A DNA stretch of 50,881 nucleotides from Candidatus Babeliales bacterium (GCA_035944115.1 DASZBJ010000006.1:1-50881), one strand, 5' to 3'; shown: positions 16,678 to 27,217, counted from the stretch's first letter. The notes: generated from the sequence alone by a model not told the origin. Made by a program: numbers and translations.

Positions 16678-18382
16678 CCACTCTGCCTCCACCTCCGCCA
16701 CTGCCAGAAAAGCCCCCGCCTCCACCAGAAGAGCCTCTGCCACCAAAACTTGATTTTGATCCCGGCGGGTTTATCGATGCGGAAATTGCAGAGTTAAATG
16801 AGCTACTGAATGTGGATACAAATGCTTGTGTATTAAAATGATCGAGAGATCTGTTATAGCACCAGATTGGTCTATATGGAGTGCATTCTTGTTCTAGTTT
16901 TGTAAATAATGGTGCAAATTGTTTTGACCATGCTTTTTCAACGCCAAACGCAATTGCATAGGGAAGATACTGTTCATATAGTTCTGGCGTTTTAGTCGGT
17001 GGCGTGCCAATTATTTTTATCCGTTCCCCTTCGGTAGTTTCTAAAAACATCTTAAATCCCAGAAGTTCGGCATTCGTTTTTCTACCCGCAGGGGAGTAGA
17101 GCGTTGCCGCTTTATGTAAAAAGTGAAAAAGAACAAATACTATACATAGTATGAGCGGCAGAGCATACGGGAGGAGCATATGAAATTGCATGAATAATGG
17201 CACGGATATGCCGATTGCAGCAGCGATACCAGTGTGTATAACAAAAGATGCATCATAGCTAAATAAAGCACTGAAGCGTTGCTTAAAGGTATCTTCCAAT
17301 TTGCTAATACTAGCTTGAACGATGCTGTTTTGTGTTTTTACATGCAAACGATTTTTTTTAGGAAATAGTGAGCAGAGGAGCTTGTGTTGATGGTTGTTGG
17401 AAGTGTCTGTATTTTTAATAAGCATGTAACTGTCAGTTGCAGTATATTCAATGGTTAAAAGTCCATGCACTGCCAGGTCGACAATTTCAGCAGAAAAGCC
17501 TTTTGCGTCTAAATTTTTCTTCATGATATATCGTGCAGCACCAGCAGAGATGTTATCCGGTGGGTAAAACAAAGGGATTATCACTTCTTGTTGTTGTAGT
17601 CGACGAATTTTTAACCATTGACGTATTGCGAAAAAGCAGAGCAGTACCCATCCGATCAGCGCCCATAATAAAAAGAGATTATCCGCAAAAAAATACCACC
17701 AGAGCGTTTGCCAGGTGGGAGCATCGATAAGCCCTTTTGGCCATACTGCAACAATAGTGCATCCTTGTGATGGACCCAATGGTGTGGTGATGGTAAATAG
17801 TGCAGAATGTGTTTCTTTTTCTACACTGAAATATTTTTCTTTTGATCCCATTTGGCCAGTAAAACCATCAGTTTCTACATCATTGAGAGAAATATTTGGG
17901 GGGAAATTGATGCGAGCACTTGCGTGAGCAACGGGGAGATCAGAATTGTGACCAATTAAATTCCAAGCAAGTTCATCATAGTCTTGGTAGAAACCGATTT
18001 GTCTATTTACGTTATAACTGATGGTGTAAGTATGTTGACCTTTTTTTATGAATGTCTCATCGCCACAGTCGATAATGATACCGTTGTATTTGTTGTTTAG
18101 CGCGTAGGCAATCGGTTGCCCCTCTTTATACACACTTTTGAGTGTAAAAGTGATGATGACGTTGTTGCCAAATAGATCCTTGTAGCGGGTTGGAAACTCT
18201 CGGGTAATCCCTCGTTTAATCTGGTTACCAGTGCTCCATACCGAGATGGTTTCCACTACATCAATAGTTGCGTTCGGATTAATAGTGATATCAGCATGAA
18301 ATGATAAAATCTGCTCGTGTTGGCCGTAACTGTACACAGAGCAGAATGATATTAAAAAAATAAATAAATGTTTGATGCTCAT
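16667..18382 (-). CDS. DUF2207 membrane protein
   Basis: The protein has a signal peptide (MSIKHLFIFLISFCSVYS, then YGQ) and an extracytoplasmic beta-rich DUF2207 domain (INPNATIDVVETISVWSTG, GITREFPTRY, YTISYNVNRQIGFY, DELAWNLIG). A transmembrane segment near residue 240, a cytoplasmic region, two more membrane helices near residues 385-425 and a Gly/Ser tail (GGGGGFSGSGGGGGRVGG) follow. This is the normal DUF2207 layout and length, including the Gly-rich end. It sits directly after lemA, as in many bacteria, where the pair is thought to act at the envelope. The biochemical role is not known. The last codons overlap the GT39-like start. Confidence 0.88.
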   Translation of the reverse strand: MSIKHLFIFLISFCSVYSYGQHEQILSFHADITINPNATIDVVETISVWSTGNQIKRGITREFPTRYKDLFGNNVIITFTLKSVYKEGQPIAYALNNKYNGIIIDCGDETFIKKGQHTYTISYNVNRQIGFYQDYDELAWNLIGHNSDLPVAHASARINFPPNISLNDVETDGFTGQMGSKEKYFSVEKETHSALFTITTPLGPSQGCTIVAVWPKGLIDAPTWQTLWWYFFADNLFLLWALIGWVLLCFFAIRQWLKIRRLQQQEVIIPLFYPPDNISAGAARYIMKKNLDAKGFSAEIVDLAVHGLLTIEYTATDSYMLIKNTDTSNNHQHKLLCSLFPKKNRLHVKTQNSIVQASISKLEDTFKQRFSALFSYDASFVIHTGIAAAIGISVPLFMQFHMLLPYALPLILCIVFVLFHFLHKAATLYSPAGRKTNAELLGFKMFLETTEGERIKIIGTPPTKTPELYEQYLPYAIAFGVEKAWSKQFAPLFTKLEQECTPYRPIWCYNRSLDHFNTQAFVSTFSSSFNSAISASINPPGSKSSFGGRGSSGGGGGFSGSGGGGGRVGGR

Positions 18383-18389
18383 GTTGCTG

Positions 18390-18953
18390 TTAAAACTGTA
18401 TTTTTACGTTTTGTCGTTCTTCTGAATTATCGAGCTCAAAATATGGTTTTTTATGCATTCCTGTCATACCTGCAATCAGTGATGCGGGGAATACAATAAT
18501 AGCACCGTTATAGTTGCGAATGGTGCCATTGTAATAGCGGCGCGATAGTTGTATTTCATGTTCAATCGCACCAAGATCTTTTTGTAGGGCAAGAAAATTG
18601 GTGTTAGCATGGAGCTGTGGATAGTTTTCTGTAACCGCAAAGAGCGTTTTAAGAGCGCCAGCGAGTTGTCCTTCTGCTGCAACTTTACCTTCTGGTCCGG
18701 TAGCATTCATTGATTGTGCACGGAATTTAGTAATGTTTTCCAATACCGATTGTTCGTGGATGCTGTATTGTTTGACTACTGCAACCAAATTGGGGATTAA
18801 ATCGTAACGACGCTTCAGCTGTATGTCGATGCTACTCCACGCTTCTTCGGTTAATACATAAAGCCGTGCGAGTCCGTTGTAGGTAGATATTGCCCAAAGG
18901 CCAATAATAGCTATAATTCCTGCGATAACAAGTAAGAGAATGGTGGTATCCAT
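18390..18953 (-). CDS. lemA: LemA family protein
   Basis: One N-terminal membrane helix (residues 4-24) is followed by a long helical domain with the LemA signature: EEAWSSIDIQLKRRYDLIPN, a QSVLENITKFRAQ stretch, FLALQKDLGAIEHEIQLSRR and YYNGTIRNYN. Length is 187 aa, as expected. AAGGAA precedes the ATG. It is the first gene of the set lemA, DUF2207, GT39-like, with 7 bases to the next start. The family is widespread, anchored with a short periplasmic or external N-terminus, and its function is unsettled. Confidence 0.93.
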   Translation of the reverse strand: MDTTILLLVIAGIIAIIGLWAISTYNGLARLYVLTEEAWSSIDIQLKRRYDLIPNLVAVVKQYSIHEQSVLENITKFRAQSMNATGPEGKVAAEGQLAGALKTLFAVTENYPQLHANTNFLALQKDLGAIEHEIQLSRRYYNGTIRNYNGAIIVFPASLIAGMTGMHKKPYFELDNSEERQNVKIQF

Positions 18954-19024
18954 AGAGTAGTTCCTTTTAAATTAAATATTATGTAATCGTAGCATGATCA
19001 ATGGTGAGGTCAATGTGTTATTGA

Positions 19025-20491
19025 TTATAGTTGTGCGGGTTTGATGTCATAAAACAGTCCTACTTCTGTTGGTACCGTTTTTTTGGTCCATTGTGAAAGA
19101 AACATATCTAAACTGTTCATTTTTGCAACGTGCGTATAAAGATCTGCTTTTCTATACAATGTAGTATGTATGGTATTGGAGTAATCATTGTGCGCGTCAG
19201 AATCAGTGAATTGCCATGCATAGATATTGTCATATAAAAAGAAATAGTTTGTATCAGTAGATGATGCTTTTGTTTTATTGAAAAAGAATCCATATGCTGC
19301 AGTGCGTTCTAATGCGTGTACACAGTTGGGAATGTTAATTGATGTTGTAATGATATCATTATCGGTAGTCAGTAGTAAATAGTGAGCAGGGGCATCAAAA
19401 ACGGGTTGTAAAAATGCAGCAAGACGGCTGTTGTTATTGTTCGTATCTATGTAATAGAGATTAGCAAATGCTTGTTGTACCTGTTGATATTCTGGAGTAG
19501 AAAAATCTGTTGTTTGTGATACCGCATATATATTTCCGACACCGGTAATTGAGTTGTGTATATTTTGTATAGTTTGATGCAGTTGTTCCGGTGATTCTGA
19601 CGAAAAAACAATGACATCTGCAGTCGCATCATGCAAAGAATCAAGATAATCTGTTTGTTCGTTTGCTAGAGGAGTATATTTCTCTTTTTTACGGGTATAT
19701 TTTGCAAGATCGAGTTGTAATTGTGCATTTTCGTGACCTGTTTTTTCAACGTTTATAACATTTGCTCTATTATACCGATAAAGAACTTCCGGTATGAATG
19801 CAAATCGTCCACCAGACTTTTCAAGCATACCAAACATGCCAATCTGATCACCAGCTGACGGAACAAATTGCCCTTGATACAAAAAATCTTTGAGTTTTAC
19901 TTGTTTAAACAACCACGCGTAAAACGTACGAAGGTGTGTAGTAACCCAATGGTATTCGCGATAACGATTTGTGGCAATAACTTGTTGTGGTATTGCACGA
20001 CATATACCAATGGTGTTAGCAGGATATCGTTGATATTGCCCATACGTAAGCCAAACATTTTCGTCAGCGTAATATTGGTTAATTGTTTTTAATACACGAG
20101 AATGTGAGAGCCAGTCATCGCCATCAACGATGATAACAATTTCATGGTTTTTGCATGCAGTAATTGCACGGTATATGTTTGCATGCGCCCCTCGTCGTTC
20201 GTGCCCTTTTATGAGGGTGACGCGATGTCCTTCTGGGTGATTATCAATGTATTCTTGTACCAATTGCGCGGTGCCATCAGGAGAGTAATCATCTATATAA
20301 ATAACGCGATATGCATCATATTCTTGAGAGAGGACAGAATCAAGATTTTTTATATACCAATCTTTATTATTGTATGATGCGATTACGATCACCATATCTT
20401 TCTCTTGCAACGTTTCTTGTGGCGTATTGGCGTTAATATGAGGAGCAAAAATTAAGAAAAATAGGCTGAGTAATGGTATATATGTTTTCAT
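19025..20491 (-). CDS. Exported two-domain GT2 glycosyltransferase
   Basis: The ATG at 20491 has AAGGA seven bases upstream and opens a signal peptide (MKTYIPLLSLFFLIFAPHIN, then ANT); a GTG two codons earlier is less likely. Residues about 30-260 are a GT-A fold of family 2: VIVIASYNNKDWYIKNLDSV, the nucleotide-binding IDDYSPDGT and the metal-binding DGDDW. A second region (about 285-488, starting ADVIVFSSESPEQL) is alpha/beta and occurs also in the 30.3 kb paralogue, absent from the short one at 31.7 kb. Donor and acceptor are unknown. An exported GT2 is odd because nucleotide sugars are made in the cytoplasm. Confidence 0.85.
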   Translation of the reverse strand: MKTYIPLLSLFFLIFAPHINANTPQETLQEKDMVIVIASYNNKDWYIKNLDSVLSQEYDAYRVIYIDDYSPDGTAQLVQEYIDNHPEGHRVTLIKGHERRGAHANIYRAITACKNHEIVIIVDGDDWLSHSRVLKTINQYYADENVWLTYGQYQRYPANTIGICRAIPQQVIATNRYREYHWVTTHLRTFYAWLFKQVKLKDFLYQGQFVPSAGDQIGMFGMLEKSGGRFAFIPEVLYRYNRANVINVEKTGHENAQLQLDLAKYTRKKEKYTPLANEQTDYLDSLHDATADVIVFSSESPEQLHQTIQNIHNSITGVGNIYAVSQTTDFSTPEYQQVQQAFANLYYIDTNNNNSRLAAFLQPVFDAPAHYLLLTTDNDIITTSINIPNCVHALERTAAYGFFFNKTKASSTDTNYFFLYDNIYAWQFTDSDAHNDYSNTIHTTLYRKADLYTHVAKMNSLDMFLSQWTKKTVPTEVGLFYDIKPAQL

Positions 20492-20669
20492 GGGCACTTC
20501 CTTTTTATCGACTGAACTTTAGGTAGAAGTTACTATGATTTTAAGACTGTTGTCTATCAGCAAAGTTGTGGTTGAGTTCTGTTTTAATTTTCATAGTTTC
20601 TTGCCAACTATAGGCGATATGTTATGTTTATCCCGCAGGCAGAGAACATTTTGTTTAGGGAGTACATCA

Positions 20670-20774
20670 ATGGAATTGTCCGATATTCCATCAGGTCTTA
20701 ATGTAATAAAAAAGAGTACAGTAGCTTTTGTTGCGCAGGATTATCATGTCAGTAGGTGGGGAGATAATTTGTGA
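20670..20774 (+). CDS. Small ORF overlapping the two-domain oxidoreductase start
   Basis: The ATG has AGGGAG at a 7-base spacing. The 34-residue product (MELSDIPSGLNVIKKSTVAF, then VAQDYHVSRWGDNL) ends with TGA overlapping the GTG start of the next gene. The layout suggests coupled translation, either of a real small protein or of a leader. No family was recognised. Confidence 0.3.
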   Translation: MELSDIPSGLNVIKKSTVAFVAQDYHVSRWGDNL

Positions 20775-22924
20775 GACAAGTATTTTTACAAAAAGGTTCC
20801 GTGGTTCTTCAGCAAGTCAGTAGACCAGCTCTTGATGACTATTCAGTATTAGTTGCGGTGCACTATTCATTTATTAGTACCGATGCAGAGCTTGCTGCTA
20901 TTGTAAACAGCGCTCAGCGTTTATCTGTTACCAATGTACCTCAAAAAATTAAAAAATTATTAGAATCGCTGGTTATTAAGAATATAGAAGAGCCAAAATT
21001 GAATATCGGCGACTTTCAGTCGTTAGGATATTCCTGTTCAGGAGAGGTTATTGCTGTTGGTAAAAAAGTTACACGAATACGAGCAGGAGATCTTGTTGCA
21101 TGTGCAGGAGTGGATTACGCATATCATGCAGATGTTGTCTGTGTTCCAGAGAACTTAGTAGTTCGTGTGCGCGGTAAACAGCATTTAATTTCTGCAAGCG
21201 TTACTGCAATAGGTTCTATTGCATTACAAGGAATACGCAGAGCTCAATTGCAGTTGGGTGAATATGTTTGCGTGGCCGGCTTGGGGCTTTTAGGACAGAT
21301 TACCGTGCAACTTGCAAAACAGTCAGGATGTATTGTGATTGGCGTTGATCATTCTGATGAGCGATTAGCGCTTGCGCAAAAGTTAGGTGCAGATGTTGTA
21401 CTGCATGCAGGACGGGATGATGTGCAAAAAGAGATAGCATTTTACACAAATCTTCAGGGTGTTGATGTCACGATGATTACTGCTGCATCGCATACTGATA
21501 ATACAGATAGCGTTATGCAACAAGCGCTTACTATAACACGTAAAAAAGGGCGTCTTGTATTAGTAGGCGATGTGCGCCTTACCTTTGAACGCAATTTACT
21601 CTGTAGTAAAGAAATTGATTTTTTGGTATCTCATGCATCTGGCCCGGGAAGTTCTGACCCCGAATATGAACAGAAGGGGCAAGATTATCCTTATAGCTAT
21701 GTGCGGTGGACAGAAAATAGAAACATGCAGGCGTTTGTGGACTTTATTGAACGAAAACAAGTTGACGTTCAATCATTGATTAATGCACAAATAGGTATAG
21801 AAGATGCGGTGCAAGCCTATGAACTTTTGGCAAAAAAAGAGTGCCTTGGTGTTGTACTATGTTATGGGGCTGAGGATGGTGACAAAGTAAAAATTCAGCC
21901 AGCGGTTAGAGAAAGAGTGCAGCAGAGCCCAATACGATTTGTACCAGCAGTACAAGATACTATTCGTGTTGGACTTGTTGGTGCTAGTAAGCTTGCGCAG
22001 GTACGGCTTATGCCAATTATTGCAAAAATAAAACGGGTAAGCATTGACGTTGTTGTGGATAAAAATGTTGCTATGTCATTGTATGTTGCCCAGAAATATG
22101 GCGCAGCAAAAACGTTGGTAGAAGATGTGCATTTATTCAATGATGACCTTGTTGATGTTGTAGTTATTGCATCATCGCATAAGTTTCATTGCGATCAAGC
22201 ATTACATGCTCTTAAAAATGGTAAAGCCGTTTTTCTTGAAAAACCAATGGTGACTGATTTTGACCAATTAGATCGATTTATGGCATTTATAGAAAAGCAT
22301 CCACAAATCCCATTTTGCGTTGATTATAGTCGATCGTTTTCTCCATTTATACAAAAAATAAAACGAACAATTCAAAATAGAAAAACACCGTTGGCGATTC
22401 AGTATCGTATGAATGTGAAAGAGCGGTGGGCGCAAACAGATTTAGGAGCAGGACGTATTATTGGTGAAGCATGTCATATCTTTGATCTGTTTTATTATTT
22501 GGTAGGAGCAAAACCGGTAGCAATTTCTGTAGAAGTATTGCACGCAGGTAATACCAGTTTGTTTCCAACAGATAATTTTAGTGCGCAGATTAGCTTTGCT
22601 GATGGATCCATTTGCTCATTATTGTATACCGTTCTTGGACATAAAGATTTGGGCAAAGAGCGAATGGAACTGTTCTTTGATTCTAAATCAATTGTGATGG
22701 ATGATTATGATTATTTAACAGGATTTGGTTTACCGAAATCGTTTGATGAACTGCTTGAAGAGCCAGATAAAGGGTATGCAACATTACTAAATCAGTTTTT
22801 TAAACAGGTTAAAGAAGAATTTTTTGTTCCGCCTATTAGTGTTGATAGATTACGTACCGTTGCGCAGATAACTTTAATTATTGATCGGCTTGCGTGTGAA
22901 GGCGGTGGGACACAAGCATTATAA
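20771..22924 (+). CDS. Two-domain oxidoreductase (MDR plus Gfo/Idh/MocA)
   Basis: Residues 1 to about 365 resemble zinc-type medium-chain alcohol dehydrogenases. They contain GYSCSGEVIAVGKKVTRIRA, ITAASHTD and a Rossmann loop GLGLLGQITVQLAKQSGC. Residues about 397-717 are a Gfo/Idh/MocA-type NAD(P) oxidoreductase with VGLVGASKLAQVRLMPII, the EKP motif in AVFLEKPMVTD, and GEACHIFDLFYYLVG. This fused pair is a known family often found in surface polysaccharide or nucleotide-sugar clusters. The usual catalytic zinc ligands of the first half are not clearly visible. It starts at GTG after GGGGAG and leads the sugar operon. It is cytoplasmic, with no signal peptide. Its substrate is unknown, probably a sugar. 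Confidence 0.85.
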   Translation: MRQVFLQKGSVVLQQVSRPALDDYSVLVAVHYSFISTDAELAAIVNSAQRLSVTNVPQKIKKLLESLVIKNIEEPKLNIGDFQSLGYSCSGEVIAVGKKVTRIRAGDLVACAGVDYAYHADVVCVPENLVVRVRGKQHLISASVTAIGSIALQGIRRAQLQLGEYVCVAGLGLLGQITVQLAKQSGCIVIGVDHSDERLALAQKLGADVVLHAGRDDVQKEIAFYTNLQGVDVTMITAASHTDNTDSVMQQALTITRKKGRLVLVGDVRLTFERNLLCSKEIDFLVSHASGPGSSDPEYEQKGQDYPYSYVRWTENRNMQAFVDFIERKQVDVQSLINAQIGIEDAVQAYELLAKKECLGVVLCYGAEDGDKVKIQPAVRERVQQSPIRFVPAVQDTIRVGLVGASKLAQVRLMPIIAKIKRVSIDVVVDKNVAMSLYVAQKYGAAKTLVEDVHLFNDDLVDVVVIASSHKFHCDQALHALKNGKAVFLEKPMVTDFDQLDRFMAFIEKHPQIPFCVDYSRSFSPFIQKIKRTIQNRKTPLAIQYRMNVKERWAQTDLGAGRIIGEACHIFDLFYYLVGAKPVAISVEVLHAGNTSLFPTDNFSAQISFADGSICSLLYTVLGHKDLGKERMELFFDSKSIVMDDYDYLTGFGLPKSFDELLEEPDKGYATLLNQFFKQVKEEFFVPPISVDRLRTVAQITLIIDRLACEGGGTQAL

Positions 22925-22967
22925 TCTGTCACATGCAGTGATGAAGGTGATAAATGATGGATAAACA

Positions 22968-24011
22968 ATGAATCAAGCACGTGTACTGTATTGCGTCATT
23001 TTAGCAGGAGGCGACGGAGAACGGCTGTGGCCCTTGAGTCGTCAAAAAAAACCAAAACAGCTCCTTACGATTGATGGCTGTTTGACGTTACTCGAAAAAA
23101 CAGTTGAGCGTATTGCACATATTTCTTTTGAAAAAAAAGTGATTGTTAGTACCACGCAGCAACATGCAGAGGTTATTGAGGAACATATTGGCCATCTGGT
23201 TGACGCGGTATGGGTTGAACCGGAATCTCGTAATACAGCTCCTGCAGTGCTATTCAGTTGTTTGAAAATAAAACAGCAGGAGCCACATGCAATCGTTATG
23301 TTTTTTCCAGCAGATTCATTTATATTCGAATCAGATATTCCCTTATTCACCCTTTCTTTAGAACATGCCATACATTATGCAGCGCAATATGATGTACTTA
23401 CCATTTTTGGTGTGCCTCCTATACATCCTGCTATTGAATACGGATATATAACGTATAAAAAACAAGGTATAGCTCCCTACATAGTATCTGAATTTATTGA
23501 AAAACCTTCTCTTGCGGTTGCACAAAACTATTATGCGCAAGAGGATGTGTTATGGAATATTGGCATATTATGCGCATCAGTTGCTGTGATTGAACAAGAG
23601 TTCATAAGGCATGCGTCTGATGTTATCAGTTGTATGCAGCACTATTTTGAAAATAACCACGATCTCTATAGGTATAAACAGCTTCCCTATATTTCTATTG
23701 ATCGAGCAATACTTGAAAAAAGTCATAGTGTTGCTGTTTTACCACTTTCTATTAATTGGTATGATGTGGGTAACATTGAAACGTTTTTATTGTTACAGCA
23801 AAAACAGCAGGAAAATGCGCAGGTTATTACCATTAACGCAGATAATAATTTGGTAAGCAGTTCTGGAAAACGAGTGGTTTTGATTGGCGTAGATGATTTA
23901 TGTGTAGTTAATACTGATGATGTACTGTTTATTACCAAACGAGGACAATCAGAAAAAGTTAAAATGTTGGTACATCAGCTTAAGCAAGAAAATCAGCAAG
24001 AATATTTGTAA
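22968..24011 (+). CDS. manC: Mannose-1-phosphate guanylyltransferase
   Basis: It makes GDP-mannose from mannose-1-phosphate and GTP. The nucleotidyltransferase signature [20 protein letters not shown] begins at residue 11. [18 protein letters not shown] (the AD of the metal site), [15 protein letters not shown] and INWYDVGN follow in the usual order. At 347 aa it is the stand-alone type without a C-terminal phosphomannose isomerase domain. No isomerase or phosphomannomutase is present in the window. It follows the oxidoreductase by 43 bases and precedes gmd by 11. The symbol follows function; manC and cpsB are both used. Confidence 0.9.
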   Translation: MNQARVLYCVILAGGDGERLWPLSRQKKPKQLLTIDGCLTLLEKTVERIAHISFEKKVIVSTTQQHAEVIEEHIGHLVDAVWVEPESRNTAPAVLFSCLKIKQQEPHAIVMFFPADSFIFESDIPLFTLSLEHAIHYAAQYDVLTIFGVPPIHPAIEYGYITYKKQGIAPYIVSEFIEKPSLAVAQNYYAQEDVLWNIGILCASVAVIEQEFIRHASDVISCMQHYFENNHDLYRYKQLPYISIDRAILEKSHSVAVLPLSINWYDVGNIETFLLLQQKQQENAQVITINADNNLVSSSGKRVVLIGVDDLCVVNTDDVLFITKRGQSEKVKMLVHQLKQENQQEYL

Positions 24012-24022
24012 GTAGGTGGTGT

Positions 24023-25111
24023 ATGAAACGAGCATTAATCACCGGTGTAACCGGCCAAGATGGTTCTTATTTGGCAGAATTATTACTGGAAAAAGGATAT
24101 GAAGTACATGGCTTGATACGTCGCTCCTCTTCTAGTAACACCGGCCGAATAAATCATTTACTTAAAAGCACAGATGGGCAACTTTCCCATCGTTTTTTTT
24201 TACATTATGGTGATTTAACAGACGCGATTAATCTTGTGCATTTGATTGTAAAAATAGCTCCCGATGAAATATATAATCTTGCTGCACAAAGTCATGTGCA
24301 AGTTTCTTTTGAATCTCCAGAATATACAGCGCAGGCCGATGCTTTAGGAACGCTGCGTATTTTAGAAGCGATCCGCATTGCAGGGTTGCAGTATAAAACA
24401 AAATTCTACCAAGCTTCAACGAGTGAATTATTTGGCAATGCGTGTGAAATGCCACAAAATGAGAATACCCCATTTCAGCCATGCTCTCCATATGGTGTGG
24501 CAAAATTATATGCATATTGGATTACAAAGAATTACCGCCAAGCATATGGTATGTTTGCGTGTAATGGGATTTTATTTAACCATGAATCGCCGCGACGTGG
24601 GCATATGTTTGTAACGCGTAAAATTAGTCGAGCGGTTGCAGCTATTGTATCTGGAGATCAACAGGTTTTATATTTGGGCAATCTTGATGCTCGCAGAGAC
24701 TGGGGACATGCACGCGATTATGTATATGCAATGTGGCTGATGATGCAACAGGAAGAGCCATATGATCTCGTTATTGCAACGGGGCAATCACATACCGTGC
24801 GGCAGTTTGTTGAATCGGCGTTTAAAGAGATTGGAATTGTTATTGCATGGGCAGGTGCTGGAAAAGATGAGTATGGATACGATGTAAAAACGGGAAAAAA
24901 ATATATTGGTATCGATCCGCATTATTTTAGGGCCGCAGAAGTACATTATTTGTGTGGTGATGCAGCAAAAGCGCGGTCTATATTAGAGTGGCAGCCAACG
25001 GTTACCTTTCAAGAGCTTGTTGCAGAGATGGTTGCGCATGATTGTAAGCAATATACGCATGGCGATACACAGAGCAAAGAACACTATTTTGATCTGTATA
25101 ATAATGTATAA
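24023..25111 (+). CDS. gmd: GDP-mannose 4,6-dehydratase, cytoplasmic copy
   Basis: This extended short-chain dehydrogenase converts GDP-mannose to GDP-4-keto-6-deoxymannose with bound [23 protein letters not shown] is the nucleotide loop and [12 protein letters not shown] the NADP-phosphate and tetramer loop. [14 protein letters not shown], the catalytic STSELFG and the YGVAKLY Tyr-Lys pair follow. The length, 362 aa, is normal. It has no signal peptide, in contrast to the paralogue at 26.1 kb. AGGTGG precedes the ATG. It overlaps the fucose synthase gene by 8 bases, consistent with tight coupling of consecutive steps. Confidence 0.96.
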   Translation: MKRALITGVTGQDGSYLAELLLEKGYEVHGLIRRSSSSNTGRINHLLKSTDGQLSHRFFLHYGDLTDAINLVHLIVKIAPDEIYNLAAQSHVQVSFESPEYTAQADALGTLRILEAIRIAGLQYKTKFYQASTSELFGNACEMPQNENTPFQPCSPYGVAKLYAYWITKNYRQAYGMFACNGILFNHESPRRGHMFVTRKISRAVAAIVSGDQQVLYLGNLDARRDWGHARDYVYAMWLMMQQEEPYDLVIATGQSHTVRQFVESAFKEIGIVIAWAGAGKDEYGYDVKTGKKYIGIDPHYFRAAEVHYLCGDAAKARSILEWQPTVTFQELVAEMVAHDCKQYTHGDTQSKEHYFDLYNNV

Positions 25112-26039
25112 AAATGCAAAAATTTATGTTGCCGGTCATTGCGGATTAGTAGGCTCCGCGATTATGCGAACCCTATCATCTGCTGGTTACGCGAATCTGA
25201 TTGTGCGAGATCGTGGTGAACTTGATTTGTGTCATCAGCAAGCAGTGCAAGATTTTTTTGCATCTGAGCGCCCTGAATATGTTTTTTTAGCAGCGGCAAA
25301 AGTAGGAGGCATTCAAGCAAATTTTCAGTACCCCGCAGAATTTATATATGAAAATGTGATGATTGAAGCAAATGTTATTCATGCGTCATACCAATCAGCG
25401 GTTAAAAAATTACTGTTTTTGGGCTCTTCATGTATTTATCCCCGCGCGTGTGCTCAACCGATTAAAGAAGAGTATCTTTTGACCGGTGCACTTGAAGTCA
25501 CTAATGAACCATATGCAATTGCTAAAATTGCAGGTATTACCATGTGTCAAGCATATAACCGTCAATATGGCACCTCTTTTATTTCTTGTATGCCAACAAA
25601 TATATATGGGATTCATGATAATTTTAATGTACACACATCACACGTATTGCCAGCGCTTCTTTTAAAAATACATAATGCAAAGGGAGCTGGAGCAGAGCAG
25701 GTTGTGGTGTGGGGAACAGGAAAGCCGTATCGTGAATTTTTATACGTGGATGATTTAGCTGATGCGTGTCTTTTTTTAATGAATAAATATTCAGGTAATG
25801 AGATTATTAATATTGGCACAGGACAGGATCTGATGATTGCAGATCTTGTTTGCATTATTAAAGAGATTGTTGGGTATGAAGGGCAGATTGTGTATGATGT
25901 TTCAAAACCTGATGGAACCCTACGTAAGCAGCTTAATGTTGAGAAGCTGCATAAGCTTGGTTGGTCTGCAGCGACATCGTTAGCCGAAGGGATACAGAAA
26001 ACGTATGATTGGTGTTTAAAGACGGGGATTTTTGAGTAA
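25104..26039 (+). CDS. fcl: GDP-L-fucose synthase
   Basis: It epimerises and reduces GDP-4-keto-6-deoxymannose to GDP-L-fucose. I choose the ATG at 25104 since the product then starts [20 protein letters not shown] and has the normal 311-residue length; longer readings lie in gmd. Family marks are the GHCGLVGSA loop, LAAAKVGGI, the SSCIYPR stretch with catalytic Ser/Cys, and [15 protein letters not shown] and [12 protein letters not shown] complete the substrate and cofactor contacts. The gene overlaps gmd by 8 bases. It is cytoplasmic. With manC and gmd it forms a complete path from mannose-1-phosphate to GDP-fucose. Confidence 0.95.
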   Translation: MYKNAKIYVAGHCGLVGSAIMRTLSSAGYANLIVRDRGELDLCHQQAVQDFFASERPEYVFLAAAKVGGIQANFQYPAEFIYENVMIEANVIHASYQSAVKKLLFLGSSCIYPRACAQPIKEEYLLTGALEVTNEPYAIAKIAGITMCQAYNRQYGTSFISCMPTNIYGIHDNFNVHTSHVLPALLLKIHNAKGAGAEQVVVWGTGKPYREFLYVDDLADACLFLMNKYSGNEIINIGTGQDLMIADLVCIIKEIVGYEGQIVYDVSKPDGTLRKQLNVEKLHKLGWSAATSLAEGIQKTYDWCLKTGIFE

Positions 26040-26067
26040 TATTGTTTTTTAGTAAAAAGGAAGAAGC

Positions 26068-27180
26068 ATGAAGAGATTAGTATGGTTGTTATTTGTATAT
26101 GCTAATGTGTGTGCAGAGGCTCCAAAGGCATTAATTTTTGGTGTAACGGGACAAGATGGGGCCTATCTTGCAGAGTTTTTGTTGAAAAAAGGGTATGAGG
26201 TTCATGGGGTTAAGCGTCGTTCGTCATCATTGAATACTGGCCGCATTGATCATTTATATGAAGACGTATTGTTAAATCAAAATGCTCGCTTTGTACTCCA
26301 TTATGGAGATGTTACTGACCCATTGAATGTGATTAATTTGGTTAGAGCAATTGAACCAAATGAGATTTATAATTTGGCGGCACAAAGTCATGTGCAGGTA
26401 TCATTTGAATTGCCGCTTTATACCGCGCAGGTAGATGGCTTAGGAACTTTGCATATTTTAGAGGCAATACGTGTTATTGGGTTACAAGATACAACAAAAT
26501 TTTATCAAGCTTCAACGAGTGAGTTGTATGGCCAAGTGCAAGAGATTCCGCAAACAGAACAAACGCCATTTTATCCACGTTCTCCCTATGGCGTTGCAAA
26601 GCTCTATGGCTTTTGGATAACCAAAAATTATCGTGAAGCGTATGATATATTTGCGTGTAACGGAATTTTATTTAATCATGAATCGCCCATTCGCGGAGAA
26701 ACCTTTGTAACACGTAAAATTACTCGCGCTGTGGCTCGTATTAGATGTGGATTGCAGAAGGCGTTATATTTAGGAAATTTAGATGCTAAACGGGACTGGG
26801 GACATGCACGCGATTATGTCGAAGCGATGTGGCTGATGTTACAACAACAAACCCCAGATGATTTTGTGATCGCTACGGGGCAGATGCATACGGTGCGCGA
26901 ATTCGTGGAACGGGCCTTTGCATATGTTGATATTAAAATAGTTTGGGAAGGCTCAGGCCTTGATGAGTGTGGAAAGCATGCAGATACCGGGGAAGTGCTT
27001 GTACTCGTAGACCAAAAATATTTCAGGCCTGCAGAAGTAGAACAGCTGTTGGGAGATCCAAGCAAGGCGAAAGCAGTATTGGGATGGGAGCAACGGACAT
27101 CTTTTGATGAGCTTGTGCGCGAAATGATGCAAAGTGAGATGCAATTGGTTAAAGGTATTGCATCAACGCTGTATCGATAG
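26068..27180 (+). CDS. Second GDP-mannose 4,6-dehydratase, with a signal peptide
   Basis: The product is a full GDP-mannose 4,6-dehydratase but begins with [16 protein letters not shown] and a likely cleavage before [20 protein letters not shown]. The cytoplasmic paralogue starts directly at that strand. All active-site blocks are kept: [32 protein letters not shown] and YGVAKLY. It therefore looks like an active enzyme that is exported, which is unusual for a nucleotide-sugar enzyme. The ATG has AAGGA seven bases upstream and is 28 bases from the fucose synthase stop, so it is probably in the same operon. It could supply 6-deoxyhexose donors outside the cell or in a host. An uncleaved membrane anchor is the alternative. 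Confidence 0.88.
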   Translation: MKRLVWLLFVYANVCAEAPKALIFGVTGQDGAYLAEFLLKKGYEVHGVKRRSSSLNTGRIDHLYEDVLLNQNARFVLHYGDVTDPLNVINLVRAIEPNEIYNLAAQSHVQVSFELPLYTAQVDGLGTLHILEAIRVIGLQDTTKFYQASTSELYGQVQEIPQTEQTPFYPRSPYGVAKLYGFWITKNYREAYDIFACNGILFNHESPIRGETFVTRKITRAVARIRCGLQKALYLGNLDAKRDWGHARDYVEAMWLMLQQQTPDDFVIATGQMHTVREFVERAFAYVDIKIVWEGSGLDECGKHADTGEVLVLVDQKYFRPAEVEQLLGDPSKAKAVLGWEQRTSFDELVREMMQSEMQLVKGIASTLYR

Positions 27181-27217
27181 GTGGAGAGAGTCACTGATTT
27201 TATTAAACTATGGCAAG

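Noticed and set aside
16678-16746. Upstream start for the GT39-like protein
   Set aside because: It reads the Gly-rich tail of the DUF2207 gene in another frame and has no membrane or family sequence.
25017-25103. Upstream start for GDP-fucose synthase
   Set aside because: Residues lie inside gmd in another frame, and the family begins at the chosen ATG.
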